Program-made: the position numbers and the translations under genes
The notes under the pieces: model-generated
What the model saw: the letters and a program-made list of their open reading frames with translations, nothing else
The model's database searches: none
Told to the model about the DNA's origin: nothing
Source of the DNA: Vibrio tritonius
GTDB taxonomy: Bacteria > Pseudomonadota > Gammaproteobacteria > Enterobacterales > Vibrionaceae
Assembly (NCBI RefSeq): GCF_001547935.1
Contig: NZ_AP014635.1
Span: forward strand, 1,612,001 to 1,676,000
DNA length: 64,000 nt
Reading direction: 5' to 3'
Shown: positions 8,920 to 17,522 of the stretch, one piece after another
Layout of the letters: the number at the start of each line of letters is the position of its first letter
How positions within the stretch are numbered: the stretch's first letter is position 1

Positions 8920-10299
8920 ATGAAGTCGATTGGTCATGAAGTGACACAACTGATGCATCGGACAACGGATTCACATGTCCGTTTGGCGGTGACTGGGTTA
9001 TCACGTGCGGGGAAAACCGCGTTTATCACGTCACTTGTCAATCAGCTATTAAACAGCGCGAGCCATGATAATTTACCACTACTTGCGTGTGCTCGTGATA
9101 AACGTTTAATCGGTGCTCGCCGAGTGCCGCAAACTAACCTAATGGTGCCACGTTTTGCTTACGATGAAGCGAGTGAAAAGCTCTATCAAAAGCCTGCAGA
9201 ATGGCCTTTGCCCACCAAAGACGTCAGTGAAATAAGGTTAGCGATTCGTTATCGTCCAAAGCGCCGTACGAAACGTTTACTGGGCTCTTCGGCTACCTTG
9301 TATCTTGATATCATTGATTATCCTGGCGAATGGTTACTTGATTTGCCGCTATTGGATATGGATTTTAAACAATGGAGTCAGCAGCAGTTTCATGCCTTGC
9401 ATGGTCAGCGTCAAGCGTTGGCGAAGGAGTGGCTTGATGAACTTAATGTGATTGACCTGCAACAAGAAGCCAATGAGCAAGTGTTAGCGGATGTGGCTGC
9501 GCAATACACTACCTACTTACATCGCTGTAAAGATGCGGGATTACACTGGGTTCAACCGGGTCGTTTTGTGCTGCCTGGCGAGTTGGCGGGGGCGCCCGTA
9601 TTGCAGTTTTTCCCAGTACACCACGATTTTGATCCTGAGAAGGTTGTGCGCGGCAGTTTTCTCGATTTATTGATTGCTCGTTTTAAAGAGTATCAACAAC
9701 AAGTGGTACGAAAGTTCTATCGTCATTATTTTTCTACGTTCGACCGGCAAATTGTGTTAGTCGATTGCTTATCACCTTTGAATGCAGGTTTCGACTCCTT
9801 TATGGATATGCGCAGTGCTATTGAGCAGTTAATGCACAGTTTTCGTTACGGTCGAACCGGACTATTGAGCCGCTTGTTCTCACCAAAAATTGATAAAGTA
9901 CTTTTTGCCGCGACTAAAGCTGATCATGTCACGCCAGACCAACATGCCAATTTGGTGAGTTTGCTTCAGCAGATGGTCCATCCTGCTTGGCAACATGCAG
10001 CTTATGAGAATATTGAGATGAGTTGCATTAGCATGGCATCAGTGCGTGCAACGCAATCGGGTTTTATCGCGCAAGGCGACAGTAAACAGTCGGCGATTCA
10101 AGGGACCACCTTAGCCGGTGAAACTCTTACCCTTTACCCAGGAGACGTTCCGGCTAAATTGCCTGATCCCGATTATTGGCAACGCCATCAATTTGATTTT
10201 ACTCAGTTCAAACCATTGACGACCGACAGTGATGATCCTTTGGCCCATATTCGCGTGGATAAGGCATTGGAAATCCTTTTAGGAGACAAACTGCGATGA
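8920..10299 (+). CDS. ycjX: YcjX family nucleoside-triphosphatase
   Basis: P-loop NTPase of 459 aa, linked in enteric bacteria to the phage-shock/heat-shock response; its exact role is unknown. The Walker A motif is GLSRAGKT near residues 25-32, and a Walker B-like LDIIDYPGEWLLDLPLL lies near residues 130-146. Other conserved stretches are FVLPGELAGAPVLQFFP and LVDCLSPLNAG. GGAG lies 8 nt before the ATG. It overlaps ycjF by 4 bp (ATGA), which implies translational coupling. The order ycjX-ycjF-tyrR is the same as in E. coli. Confidence 0.92.
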   Translation: MKSIGHEVTQLMHRTTDSHVRLAVTGLSRAGKTAFITSLVNQLLNSASHDNLPLLACARDKRLIGARRVPQTNLMVPRFAYDEASEKLYQKPAEWPLPTKDVSEIRLAIRYRPKRRTKRLLGSSATLYLDIIDYPGEWLLDLPLLDMDFKQWSQQQFHALHGQRQALAKEWLDELNVIDLQQEANEQVLADVAAQYTTYLHRCKDAGLHWVQPGRFVLPGELAGAPVLQFFPVHHDFDPEKVVRGSFLDLLIARFKEYQQQVVRKFYRHYFSTFDRQIVLVDCLSPLNAGFDSFMDMRSAIEQLMHSFRYGRTGLLSRLFSPKIDKVLFAATKADHVTPDQHANLVSLLQQMVHPAWQHAAYENIEMSCISMASVRATQSGFIAQGDSKQSAIQGTTLAGETLTLYPGDVPAKLPDPDYWQRHQFDFTQFKPLTTDSDDPLAHIRVDKALEILLGDKLR

Positions 10300-11315
10300 G
10301 CGAATACAAAGGCAAAGCGATCTTCAAAGAACCGTTGCATACCGATACCCAACAACAACTCACCGCAAAGCAGGCGTTTCAGGATAATCAGCAATTTATC
10401 GCAGTCACTCCAGAAGAAGTGGCAGATGAACCTGAAGTCGAACTTGAAGAGGTGATTCGTCCTAAATCGGGACGTTTGTGGAAAGTGACCGCATTACTGA
10501 CTGGTTTTACCGGCCTAGTTGCATTGCAAGCGGTCGATTCGGTCGTGACGTCCTTCAATCAAGGCGATTGGCTTTCGTTGGGATGGACAGGCTTTATTTC
10601 CTTAATAGCCGCAGGTGGTATTGGTGCTTTAGGTCGTGAAGTCATCAAGCTCAAGCGTTTAAAAAATCACTTTTCTGTGCAAGAACAAGCGGAAGTGATT
10701 ATTAATGAAAATCGTGTGGGCGAAGGGGAAAGCTTTTGTCGTGCCATTGCTGCCGCTGGGCAAGTGAGTGAAAAAAGTGCAGGTTTTTCGCGTTGGCAAA
10801 ATACCTTGAATTCGAGTCATTCAGATGCCGAAGTGATCGAACTTTATGATGCGATGGTGGTCGCTGAGCAAGACCAAAAAGCACTTTCTATTGTAACTCG
10901 TTACGCGACTGAAGCTGCTACACTGGTTGCCGTTAGCCCCTTGGCGATGGCTGATATGTTGTTGGTGGGCTGGCGAAGCCTGCGTATGGTTGACCAGCTT
11001 GCTCATCTCTATGGAGTTGAACTTGGCTACTGGTCGCGTCTTAAACTATTCAAAGCTGTGCTAATGAATATGGCAGCGGCAGGCGCAAGCGAGATGGTCA
11101 TGGATGCAGGGATGGATCTTATGTCAATGGATCTAGCCGCGAAAGTATCTGCACGTGCAGGGCAGGGTATTGGGGTGGGTATTTTAACCGCTCGCTTAGG
11201 GATTAAATCAATGACGTTACTGCGTCCTTTACCTTGGGCTGAAAGTCGCCGTGTGAAGTTGGGTGAAGTTCGCAAACATATCTTGACTAAAATTGCAGCA
11301 TTAAGCGTGAAATAG
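10296..11315 (+). CDS. ycjF: YcjF/DUF697 family inner-membrane protein
   Basis: A 339-aa membrane protein of the TIGR01620/DUF697 family that travels with YcjX. The first 65 residues are acidic and soluble (EEVADEPEVELEEV). Two transmembrane segments follow at about residues 68-88 and 96-115 (LSLGWTGFISLIAAGGIGAL). The DUF697 domain occupies the C-terminal half, with alanine-rich helices (VLMNMAAAGASEMVMDAG). The start overlaps the ycjX stop and has TTTTAGGAGAC upstream. The function is unknown; a membrane partner for YcjX is the natural inference. Confidence 0.9.
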   Translation: MSEYKGKAIFKEPLHTDTQQQLTAKQAFQDNQQFIAVTPEEVADEPEVELEEVIRPKSGRLWKVTALLTGFTGLVALQAVDSVVTSFNQGDWLSLGWTGFISLIAAGGIGALGREVIKLKRLKNHFSVQEQAEVIINENRVGEGESFCRAIAAAGQVSEKSAGFSRWQNTLNSSHSDAEVIELYDAMVVAEQDQKALSIVTRYATEAATLVAVSPLAMADMLLVGWRSLRMVDQLAHLYGVELGYWSRLKLFKAVLMNMAAAGASEMVMDAGMDLMSMDLAAKVSARAGQGIGVGILTARLGIKSMTLLRPLPWAESRRVKLGEVRKHILTKIAALSVK

Positions 11316-11364
11316 CTGACAAATTTGCGGTAAAAGTTAAGAGAAAGAAGAGATTACTTGACGC

Positions 11365-11411
11365 TGTCACGGGGTTGATAGAAACTACTGTCAACTTTTC
11401 GTGACACTTTT
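11365..11411 (+). promoter_or_regulatory. Hairpin with T-tract and weak TyrR-like dyad in the tyrR leader
   Basis: TGTCACG at 11365-11371 pairs with CGTGACA at 11400-11406, with an inner TTGA/TCAA pairing, followed by CTTTTT. This looks like a terminator for ycjXF, yet it ends only 18 nt before the tyrR start codon. The same bases contain TGTCAACTTTTCGTGACA (11389-11406), which keeps the G-N14-C spacing of a TyrR box and matches 9 of 12 consensus positions. It could therefore be a terminator, an attenuator or an autoregulatory site. Confidence 0.5.
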
Positions 11412-11428
11412 TATTAGGATAGAACGAA

Positions 11429-12973
11429 GTGCGTCTTGAAGTCATTTGTGAAGACCGGCTCGGCTTAACGCGCGAGCTATTAGATATTCTTGCCTCAAGA
11501 AACATTGATTTACGAGGTATCGAAATTGATGTGATTGGGATCATTTACCTCAACTGTCCTGATATCGATTTTGAGACATTCAGTGAGCTGATGGGGGAGA
11601 TTCGCCGTATCTCAGGCGTTAAAGACGTGCGTAAAATTCAGTTTATGCCGATGGAACGTCATAACACTGAGCTTATTTCTCTGCTCAATAACCTACCAGA
11701 TTCCGTGCTTGCCATTAACCTTAAAGGCGCGGTCGATATGGCAAACCAAAGCGCGTTGAGTTTGTTTAATCAAACATCGACCCAAATGATCGGTCAGCAG
11801 ATTTCTAACTTAGTCCCATCGTTCAACTTTACCCGTTGGATTGAAGGTAGCAAGGCGCGTTCTCGCGATCAAATTGTGCTGGATGGTCTGGATTACACCC
11901 TCGAGGTGATGCCGGTTTACATTACTGGTGAGTCGAAAGAATCCACTCTCGCCAGTGCGATGATGATCATTCGTGCGTTTAAACCATCGACCTATCCGTT
12001 TGATGATGTTCCGCTGCATTCAAATTTAGGCTTTGAGCATTTCGTTGGGGTTTCTAATCGACATAAAACGTTAATTAACCAAGCGAAAAAGCTCTCCACG
12101 CTTGATCAACCTTTAATGATTGAAGGGGAAACGGGCACGGGTAAAGAGATGCTTGCACGCGCTTGTCATAACCGTTCTGATCGGAGTGATAATCCATTTT
12201 TGGTGTTGAGCTGTGCTTCGATGCCTGACGATGTTGCTGAAACTGAGTTGTTTGGCCACGCTCCCGGTTCATTCAATCATGAGTCTGGATCTAAAGGTAT
12301 CTTTGAACAGGCGAATGGTGGCACTGTCTTCCTTGATGAAATAGGCGAGATGAGCCCGCACTTACAGATTAAGTTACTGCGCTTTTTGCAAGACGGTACT
12401 TTCCGCCGAGTGGGTGAAGAGCACGAAATGCATGTCGATGTTCGTGTGATTGCTTCAACGCGTCACCAGCTTGATGTGTTGGCCGAATCGGGACAGTTTC
12501 GGGAAGACCTTTATTACCGACTTAATGTGTTAACGCTGCGTATTCCACCATTACGTGAACGGCCGAGTGATATCCAGCCGTTACTGGAATTATTTGTAGC
12601 AAAACATAGCCATAAATTGGGTATGTCACGACCTCGCTTGGCAGATGATTTATTGGATCAGTTGGTTCAATACCAGTGGCCAGGTAATATGCGTCAGCTT
12701 GATAATATGGTGCTTAGAGCATTAACCGAAGTTCAAGATGAACCATTAAGCGTGAGTCAGTTCCACTTACCACAGATGGAACAAATCAATAGTGGTAATG
12801 CGAGCATAAAATTGGATGGCTCGTTAGATGAAATTATGAAAGATTATGAGTTTCAAGTGTTGGATCGACTCTATCAATCTTTTCCGTCTAGCCGAAAATT
12901 GGCGAAACGTCTTGATGTATCGCATACCTCGATTGCCAATAAATTGCGAGAATATGGAATCAGGAAACACTAA
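11429..12973 (+). CDS. tyrR: Transcriptional regulator TyrR
   Basis: Regulator of aromatic amino-acid genes that responds to tyrosine, phenylalanine or tryptophan. The 514 aa contain an N-terminal ACT domain (RLEVICEDRLGLTRELLDIL), a PAS domain at about 78-190, a central AAA+ domain with Walker A GETGTGKE and Walker B GGTVFLDEIGE, and a C-terminal Fis-type helix-turn-helix (SSRKLAKRLDVSHTSIANKL). The sigma-54 contact loop GAFTGA is absent (GHAPGSFNHES stands there), as expected for TyrR, which works with sigma-70. The start is GTG, as in E. coli. The stop overlaps the next gene by one base. A near-consensus TyrR box lies before hppD in this window. Confidence 0.96.
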   Translation: MRLEVICEDRLGLTRELLDILASRNIDLRGIEIDVIGIIYLNCPDIDFETFSELMGEIRRISGVKDVRKIQFMPMERHNTELISLLNNLPDSVLAINLKGAVDMANQSALSLFNQTSTQMIGQQISNLVPSFNFTRWIEGSKARSRDQIVLDGLDYTLEVMPVYITGESKESTLASAMMIIRAFKPSTYPFDDVPLHSNLGFEHFVGVSNRHKTLINQAKKLSTLDQPLMIEGETGTGKEMLARACHNRSDRSDNPFLVLSCASMPDDVAETELFGHAPGSFNHESGSKGIFEQANGGTVFLDEIGEMSPHLQIKLLRFLQDGTFRRVGEEHEMHVDVRVIASTRHQLDVLAESGQFREDLYYRLNVLTLRIPPLRERPSDIQPLLELFVAKHSHKLGMSRPRLADDLLDQLVQYQWPGNMRQLDNMVLRALTEVQDEPLSVSQFHLPQMEQINSGNASIKLDGSLDEIMKDYEFQVLDRLYQSFPSSRKLAKRLDVSHTSIANKLREYGIRKH

Positions 12974-13548
12974 TGGAGATAACCAGTACACCAACTCAAG
13001 TGTATGAGCGCGATGGAGAGATCGTTCTGCGCAGTGCAGACCTTGCTGATGCGGAGCTTATCTGCAGCTATTTTGTGGAAAATAGAGACTTTTTAAAACC
13101 GTGGGAACCTGCCCGCGATGAAGAGTTTTATACACACTATGGCTGGTATCAACGCTTAACCAAGTTACGCGAACTGCACAAAATGATGTTGGGGTATTAT
13201 CTGCTTATTACTGAAGCGGAAAGTGGTAAAATGTTAGGTACTATTTCATTTAGTAATTTGGTGCGCTTCCCAATGCATTCTTGCACGGTAGGTTACTCGT
13301 TGGCCGAATCAGCACAGGGCAAAGGGGTGATGACAAAAGCACTAAAAATGGCTTGTGACTATATGTTTCGGATTCACAATATGCATCGGGTTTGCGCTTG
13401 TTATATGCCGCACAATGGGCGCAGTGAAGCGGTACTTCAGCGGTTAGGCTTTGAGTATGAAGGCATGGCTAAGTCCTACCTTTTGATCAATGGTGAATGG
13501 GCTGATCATAATATGACAGCACTTATCAATCCTAATTGGCGTGGTTAG
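12973..13548 (+). CDS. GNAT acetyltransferase, RimJ/RimL type
   Basis: N-acetyltransferase of 191 aa, similar in layout to the ribosomal-protein alanine/serine acetyltransferases. The acetyl-CoA-binding region is around VGYSLAESAQGKGVMTKAL (residues ~103-121), and the C-terminal signature is HNMHRVCACYMPHNGRSEAV followed by LQRLGFEYEGMAKSY. The ATG overlaps the tyrR stop by one base (TAATG), so translation is probably coupled. The substrate cannot be read from the sequence. Nothing links it to aromatic metabolism other than position. Confidence 0.88.
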   Translation: MEITSTPTQVYERDGEIVLRSADLADAELICSYFVENRDFLKPWEPARDEEFYTHYGWYQRLTKLRELHKMMLGYYLLITEAESGKMLGTISFSNLVRFPMHSCTVGYSLAESAQGKGVMTKALKMACDYMFRIHNMHRVCACYMPHNGRSEAVLQRLGFEYEGMAKSYLLINGEWADHNMTALINPNWRG

Positions 13549-13562
13549 AATAATAGATTAAG

Positions 13563-13578
13563 CAGCCGGTATCGGCTG
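13563..13578 (+). other. Short hairpin between acetyltransferase and DUF2947-like gene
   Basis: CAGCCG, loop GTAT, CGGCTG: a perfect 6-bp stem 14 bp after the acetyltransferase stop. There is no T-run, so it is not a clear terminator. Confidence 0.3.
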
Positions 13579-13601
13579 ACCTAGAGTTTAAAGGACACTT
13601 C

Positions 13602-14075
13602 ATGTCGTATTTGCCTTTGGATCAATACCAAAGAAAGTGGATTTTCACACACCAATCAATGCCCGTTCCTCAAGAGGATTTGGAGCAAATAAAACCTATG
13701 TCTGCTCAGCGTGCTGCGCAGTTTTGGAAAGATCATGTCAGTGCACAAAGTCCTGATTCAGAGCGTCTAAGTTCCTCTGATTGGCCTCGTAAGAAGGAGG
13801 CTTGGCAAGACGAAGTGGACTGGATGGCTGAGTGGGAAAGTGATGATCCGGAAATGCCAGCGGCCGTGCTTGAACACGTAGAATGGCAAGATGACGTTAC
13901 CGTGTACTTTTGTTATGAAAAATACAATGTGGTTGAAACTAAATGGCATATATTTAAACGCCATTGGAAGAACTTTTTGTTTTACGATGATGGGCCGATT
14001 CTGCTTGCCCGACGTCGCAAAGAAGCATTATGGTTCCACTCTGACGGTAAAGTAAAACTGGGCTCTCACGATTAG
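13602..14075 (+). CDS. Hypothetical protein, probably DUF2947 family
   Basis: A 157-aa soluble, tryptophan-rich and acidic protein without signal peptide or membrane segment. Visible features are the N-terminal MSYLPLDQYQRKWIFTHQSM, a basic/acidic middle (WPRKKEAWQDEVDWMAEWES) and a C-terminal half rich in aromatic residues (HIFKRHWKNFLFYDDGPILL). It resembles the DUF2947 family of vibrios from memory, with moderate certainty. No function is known. It ends a run of genes on the plus strand and is followed by a bidirectional terminator. Confidence 0.75.
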   Translation: MSYLPLDQYQRKWIFTHQSMPVPQEDLEQIKPMSAQRAAQFWKDHVSAQSPDSERLSSSDWPRKKEAWQDEVDWMAEWESDDPEMPAAVLEHVEWQDDVTVYFCYEKYNVVETKWHIFKRHWKNFLFYDDGPILLARRRKEALWFHSDGKVKLGSHD

Positions 14076-14106
14076 ATACGCTCCAAATAACACGTTTTAG
14101 CTTTGT

Positions 14107-14139
14107 AAAAAGTCGCTGTCTATTGATAGCGACTTTTTT
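14107..14139 (+). terminator. Bidirectional rho-independent terminator
   Basis: AAAAAGTCGCT and AGCGACTTTTTT flank a 10-nt loop. T-runs exist on both strands. It ends the tyrR-side transcript. Confidence 0.9.
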
Positions 14140-14198
14140 GTTACCCTCTGAATTATCGTTACCCTTTGAAAAAGCGCGATTAGTGGTTTTTTGCTCCA

Positions 14199-14230
14199 AA
14201 AAATAGCCAACCCTTTAGGTTGGCTATTTT
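14199..14230 (-). terminator. Rho-independent terminator after the dicarboxylate symporter
   Basis: AAATAGCCAACC and GGTTGGCTATTT form a 12-bp stem; on the minus strand it is followed by TTTTTT. It lies 29 bp past the symporter stop codon and can also act on the plus strand. Confidence 0.9.
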
Positions 14231-14258
14231 CATTTAATTGAGGGCTTCACTCAGAGCA

Positions 14259-15512
14259 TTATGATTGAGCGTCATACACTTCTTGGTCAAGTTCACCTTC
14301 GCTTTTGGCTACAAGAACAGCGACCATCATGTCACCACAAATGTTCACTGTTGTACGAGCCATATCCAAGATACGGTCGATGCCTGCCACGATAGCTAGA
14401 CCTTCGATCGGAAGACCAACGGTACTTAACACTAATGACAACATGATAAGGCCAGCACCTGGAACGCCTGCTGTACCAATAGATGCAAGTGTTGCTGTCA
14501 AAATGATAGTGAGGTAATCCGCGGTTGAAAGGTCAACCCCGAAGGCTTGCGCAATAAAGAGTGCACACACCCCTTGATACAAGGCAGTGCCGTCCATGTT
14601 AATAGTGGCGCCTAGTGGCAATACGAAGCCTGATACACCTTCCGATACACCCATTTCTTGGCGTGATGCTTTAATCGTTGCTGGCAAAGTGCCTGAACTG
14701 CTTGATGTAGTAAATGCAACGGCTGCTGGGTTGGTGATGCCTTTCAGGTAGCGCATTGGATTTAAGCGACCAATAACAGTTAACACACCAGAATAGAATA
14801 CGGTAATCAGAATCACAGCACCTAGATAAACGGCACCAATGACTTTAATTAAAGGCAGTAGTACGTCTAAACCATAAGTACCAGCAACCCAAGCCATCAA
14901 ACCGAAAATACCGTATGGAGCAAATGCCATTACGATCTCAGTTAGCTTGTACATGGCTTCGGCTAAGCTATTAAACACTTTTACCGCTGGCGCCGCTTTT
15001 TCTTCGCCAATCAGAACAAGTGACACACCCAAACCGATTGCAAACACGATGATCTGCAGAATATTACCCGCTGCTAGGGCTTTAATCGGGTTTTGTGGAA
15101 TCATGCTCAGCAGGGTTTGCACCAGTGCTGGCGCATCTTTTGAATCAACTGCGTGAGTTGCGGTCATATTTAACCCAGCGCCTGGTTGAATAACTGCAGA
15201 TAACCCAAGACCAACCGCAATTGCGACAGCTGTTGTTAGCATATAAATCAGCAGAGCTTTACCACCAATACGTCCCATTTTGCGTGTATCTTTCATTGAG
15301 GTGATACCCACAACTAATGAACAGAATACAAGGGGAACGATCAACATTTTGATCGCATTAATAAACAGTGTGCCAATGGGTTTAAGCAGTGCGGCATCGG
15401 GTCCCATTACTGCACCGACGATGACACCAAGTACCATACCGATAAGAATTTTTTTCCATAATGCTAGGCGTGCCCAAGGTCCACGTTGGGTAGAAGAAGG
15501 GGTGTTGTCCAT
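14259..15512 (-). CDS. Dicarboxylate/amino acid:cation symporter (GltP/DAACS family)
   Basis: Secondary transporter of 417 aa that moves glutamate/aspartate or C4-dicarboxylates with Na+ or H+. The family landmarks are all present: the serine-rich re-entrant loop FTTSSSSGTLPATIKAS, the TM7 motif NMDGTA, the second hairpin TAGVPGAG, and TM8 DRILDMARTTVNICGD. The Arg in the DRILDMART stretch is usually taken to favour acidic amino acids, but substrate choice is not certain. It has its own leader and terminator, so it is probably monocistronic. Confidence 0.92.
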   Translation of the reverse strand: MDNTPSSTQRGPWARLALWKKILIGMVLGVIVGAVMGPDAALLKPIGTLFINAIKMLIVPLVFCSLVVGITSMKDTRKMGRIGGKALLIYMLTTAVAIAVGLGLSAVIQPGAGLNMTATHAVDSKDAPALVQTLLSMIPQNPIKALAAGNILQIIVFAIGLGVSLVLIGEEKAAPAVKVFNSLAEAMYKLTEIVMAFAPYGIFGLMAWVAGTYGLDVLLPLIKVIGAVYLGAVILITVFYSGVLTVIGRLNPMRYLKGITNPAAVAFTTSSSSGTLPATIKASRQEMGVSEGVSGFVLPLGATINMDGTALYQGVCALFIAQAFGVDLSTADYLTIILTATLASIGTAGVPGAGLIMLSLVLSTVGLPIEGLAIVAGIDRILDMARTTVNICGDMMVAVLVAKSEGELDQEVYDAQS

Positions 15513-15938
15513 TTTTTAGTCCGTTAAAGTCAAAGTCATGAAATAATTAAGAGGCCGATTACACAATAAAAGCTTAGATACGTAAAGTATCGCAGAGGGT
15601 TATGCTGGCTCAGATAAAAATGGCAATGTGATATTGTGCTAATTTAGTTAAAAATAAATTAACTGTTTGTACGCATAAGAACGCAATAAAAAGTAATAAA
15701 TATCAATCTATTAAGTTTTTTTTGATAAATATAAGTATTGTGCGATATTGTGAAATCGGTACCAAGAGTGGAGCCGATTACCAAAATTTAACCTTTTGAT
15801 TGATTGAAAAAAATTACTGGTCAGAGCAGTGTTTAACAACCGTCAGTAAAGAAAATTTGATTATTTATGCAATTAATTGGCTATTTGGTGCCTGTCTATC
15901 ACACGTAATTACTCGCGTTGAGTTACATCGGTGTCACG
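15513..15938. other. Intergenic region between symporter and LysR gene
   Basis: These 426 bp are AT-rich and contain the symporter promoter region. Short dyads are visible (AGTTAA/TTAACT at 15646-15664 and AATCGG/CCGATT at 15754-15779), but no terminator with a T-run and no convincing gene. A small open frame at 15800-16048 has no ribosome site and overlaps the LysR 3' end. Confidence 0.5.
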
Positions 15939-16883
15939 TTAGGCAATTTGAGAATAGTGGTGTTGAGTTAAATACCGTTCTACTTCTTGTAAATGTTGCT
16001 CACACTTTCCTTTTAGGAATTGATGTAAAGCACTGGTGGTTGGATTGAGTACTCGTCGATCGACGCACACCATATAAACGGGGCATTGCTCGGTTTCCCA
16101 ATCAAGTAAGATAGGTTTTAGGCGCTCAGTTTTAATATCATTAGCGGTGTCCAAAATAGACTTATAGATCACCCCTTTGCCCAGTAATGCCCAGCGATGA
16201 ACGGCATCACCATCATTAGCAGTAAAGTTGCCTTTGACGGAAACCGTTTGTGAATCACCATTGCGGATAAATGACCAGTGGTTGTCCATGGTATTGGTTA
16301 ATTGAAAACAGAGGCTATTGTGTTCAAGTAGGTCATTCGGCTCGCGGATTGGTGGGCGTTTTTCTAGATAACTAGGTGCTGCACAGGCAATACGACGGTT
16401 GCGAGGGCAGAGCGGTAGAGCAACCAAGCGAGAATCTGGCGGAACACCGTAACGAATAGCAATATCTATTGGCTGATTGTAGAGGTTACTAACGCTGTCG
16501 GCGAGTTCCAAGTTAACCGTAATATTGGGGTAAATGTCTGAGAACTCATCTAGCCATCCAAGGAGCAGGTTGCGTCCAAAATCTGAAGGGGCCGACATAA
16601 CGATATTGCCACCAATTTCGCCCTGAGCCTGGGAGATTTGGTCAATTCCCTCTTGAATGGATTTTAAGCCAACCGTTGCTTTATCAAGCAGCATTTCACC
16701 TTCACTAGTCAGGCGTAAACTTCGAGTAGAACGGATAAAAAGGGCCACATCAAGCTGTGTTTCAAGGCGTTTAATGGCAGCACTAATCGCGGCAGGGGTG
16801 ACCTCTAATGCAAGAGCTGCGTTTGAAAAACTGCCGTGTTTGGCCGTTTCAACAAAAATATACAGGTCATTCAGCGCTTTCAT
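15939..16883 (-). CDS. LysR-family transcriptional regulator
   Basis: A 314-aa regulator with the N-terminal winged helix (ALNDLYIFVETAKHGSFSNA, then VTPAAISAAIKRLETQL) and a periplasmic-binding-like effector domain from about residue 90 (NIVMSAPSDFGRNLLLGWL). It looks like the group of LysR proteins that control quinone or oxidoreductase genes. The ATG at 16883 is preferred over an upstream ATG at 16997 because the domain starts here, GAGAT precedes it, and the longer version would read through a terminator hairpin. The nfsB/ABM pair lies upstream on the same strand, but the effector is unknown. Confidence 0.88.
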   Translation of the reverse strand: MKALNDLYIFVETAKHGSFSNAALALEVTPAAISAAIKRLETQLDVALFIRSTRSLRLTSEGEMLLDKATVGLKSIQEGIDQISQAQGEIGGNIVMSAPSDFGRNLLLGWLDEFSDIYPNITVNLELADSVSNLYNQPIDIAIRYGVPPDSRLVALPLCPRNRRIACAAPSYLEKRPPIREPNDLLEHNSLCFQLTNTMDNHWSFIRNGDSQTVSVKGNFTANDGDAVHRWALLGKGVIYKSILDTANDIKTERLKPILLDWETEQCPVYMVCVDRRVLNPTTSALHQFLKGKCEQHLQEVERYLTQHHYSQIA

Positions 16884-16934
16884 AAGGTCATCTCGTTTGG
16901 GGCGGAGATGTGATCTCATCATATTGAAGCGTAA

Positions 16935-16971
16935 AAGAAAAGGGCGAATCACCAAATTGGTCATTCGCCCT
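16935..16971 (-). terminator. Strong terminator just upstream of the LysR gene
   Basis: AGGGCGAAT (16941-16949) pairs with ATTCGCCCT (16963-16971), and inside it ACCAA pairs with TTGGT around a single-base loop, with one C-C mismatch. On the minus strand it is followed by TTTCTTTTA. It lies 58 bp before the LysR ATG and ends whatever transcript comes from the nfsB side. Confidence 0.85.
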
Positions 16972-16986
16972 AAACTGACATCTCGA

Positions 16987-17223
16987 TTAAGATACACCCT
17001 TACGCGTACTGCGGTATCTATCTTAACCTAGTTGATGTCTAAATAACGGTACCTAATTATGCTCCAGTGTGATTCATCGGGCAGATGCTGATAAGCAGAC
17101 CCTCTTTGCCAAGGATGGCAAAGAGGAGCCCCATGGATGGGTTTATGCGAGTCTGCGTTTAGCATTTGCCTAAATGACCTACATTTAGGAACAGTGATTT
17201 AGTCTAATCCTAAGTCAATAGAC
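16987..17223 (-). ncRNA. Densely structured region: possible small RNA or regulatory leader
   Basis: Consecutive inverted repeats fill this gap. They are TTAAGATA/TATCTTAA (16987-17026); an outer stem joining 17081-17100 to 17151-17169, with GCAGAC/GTCTGC perfect; inside it a perfect 11-bp hairpin (CCTCTTTGCCA, loop AGGA, TGGCAAAGAGG; 17101-17126) and CCCA/TGGG around TGGA (17130-17141); CCTAAATG/CATTTAGG (17169-17189); and GTCTA/TAGAC (17202-17223). On the minus strand the series ends in the terminator at 16935-16971 and then the LysR start. No open frame with a ribosome site explains the region. Strand, transcription and identity are inference. Confidence 0.4.
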
Positions 17224-17225
17224 GA

Positions 17226-17522
17226 TTAGCCTAAGAAGTTAAGCGTGCGCGGAGTGATGTATTCAACCCACTGATTTTCTTGAATGGATGTTAAGAAAGA
17301 CTGAAAATGATCCGATTCCATATGCAAATCCAAAGAACGTTGTGAAATCCATATTTCTTGCAGGATAAACACATCGGAAACGGTTTTGTCACGATACAGT
17401 TCGAATTGGCAGCAACCTAACTCTTCGCGCGAGGGTTCGAGCAACCCACACAGTGCTTTTTCCAATTCATTTTCATAACCTTCGTTCGCCTTAATCTCGG
17501 CAAATACATGCACGGTCGCCAT
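17226..17522 (-). CDS. Antibiotic biosynthesis monooxygenase (ABM) domain protein
   Basis: A 98-aa single-domain protein of the ABM/YgiN dimeric ferredoxin-like fold, often a quinol monooxygenase. The N-terminal strand VHVFAEIKANEGYENELEKAL, the central ELYRDKTVSDVFILQEIW and the HMESDHFQSFL helix match the family. The ATG overlaps the nfsB stop by one base (TAATG), so the two are translationally coupled. Pairing an NAD(P)H nitro/quinone reductase with a YgiN-like protein suggests a quinone redox step. The substrate is not known. Confidence 0.88.
   Translation of the reverse strand: MATVHVFAEIKANEGYENELEKALCGLLEPSREELGCCQFELYRDKTVSDVFILQEIWISQRSLDLHMESDHFQSFLTSIQENQWVEYITPRTLNFLG

Noticed and set aside
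15800..16048. 82-codon plus-strand frame
   Set aside because: Overlaps the LysR 3' end in antisense and has no ribosome site.
16884..16997. Extended N-terminus of the LysR regulator (start at 16997)
   Set aside because: It would translate through the terminator hairpin; the winged-helix domain begins right after the ATG at 16883, which has a ribosome site.
17081..17169. Integron attC-like site
   Set aside because: Although the region folds into a long stem with internal arms, it lacks the GTTRRRY core and the conserved VCR sequence, and no cassette genes are near.
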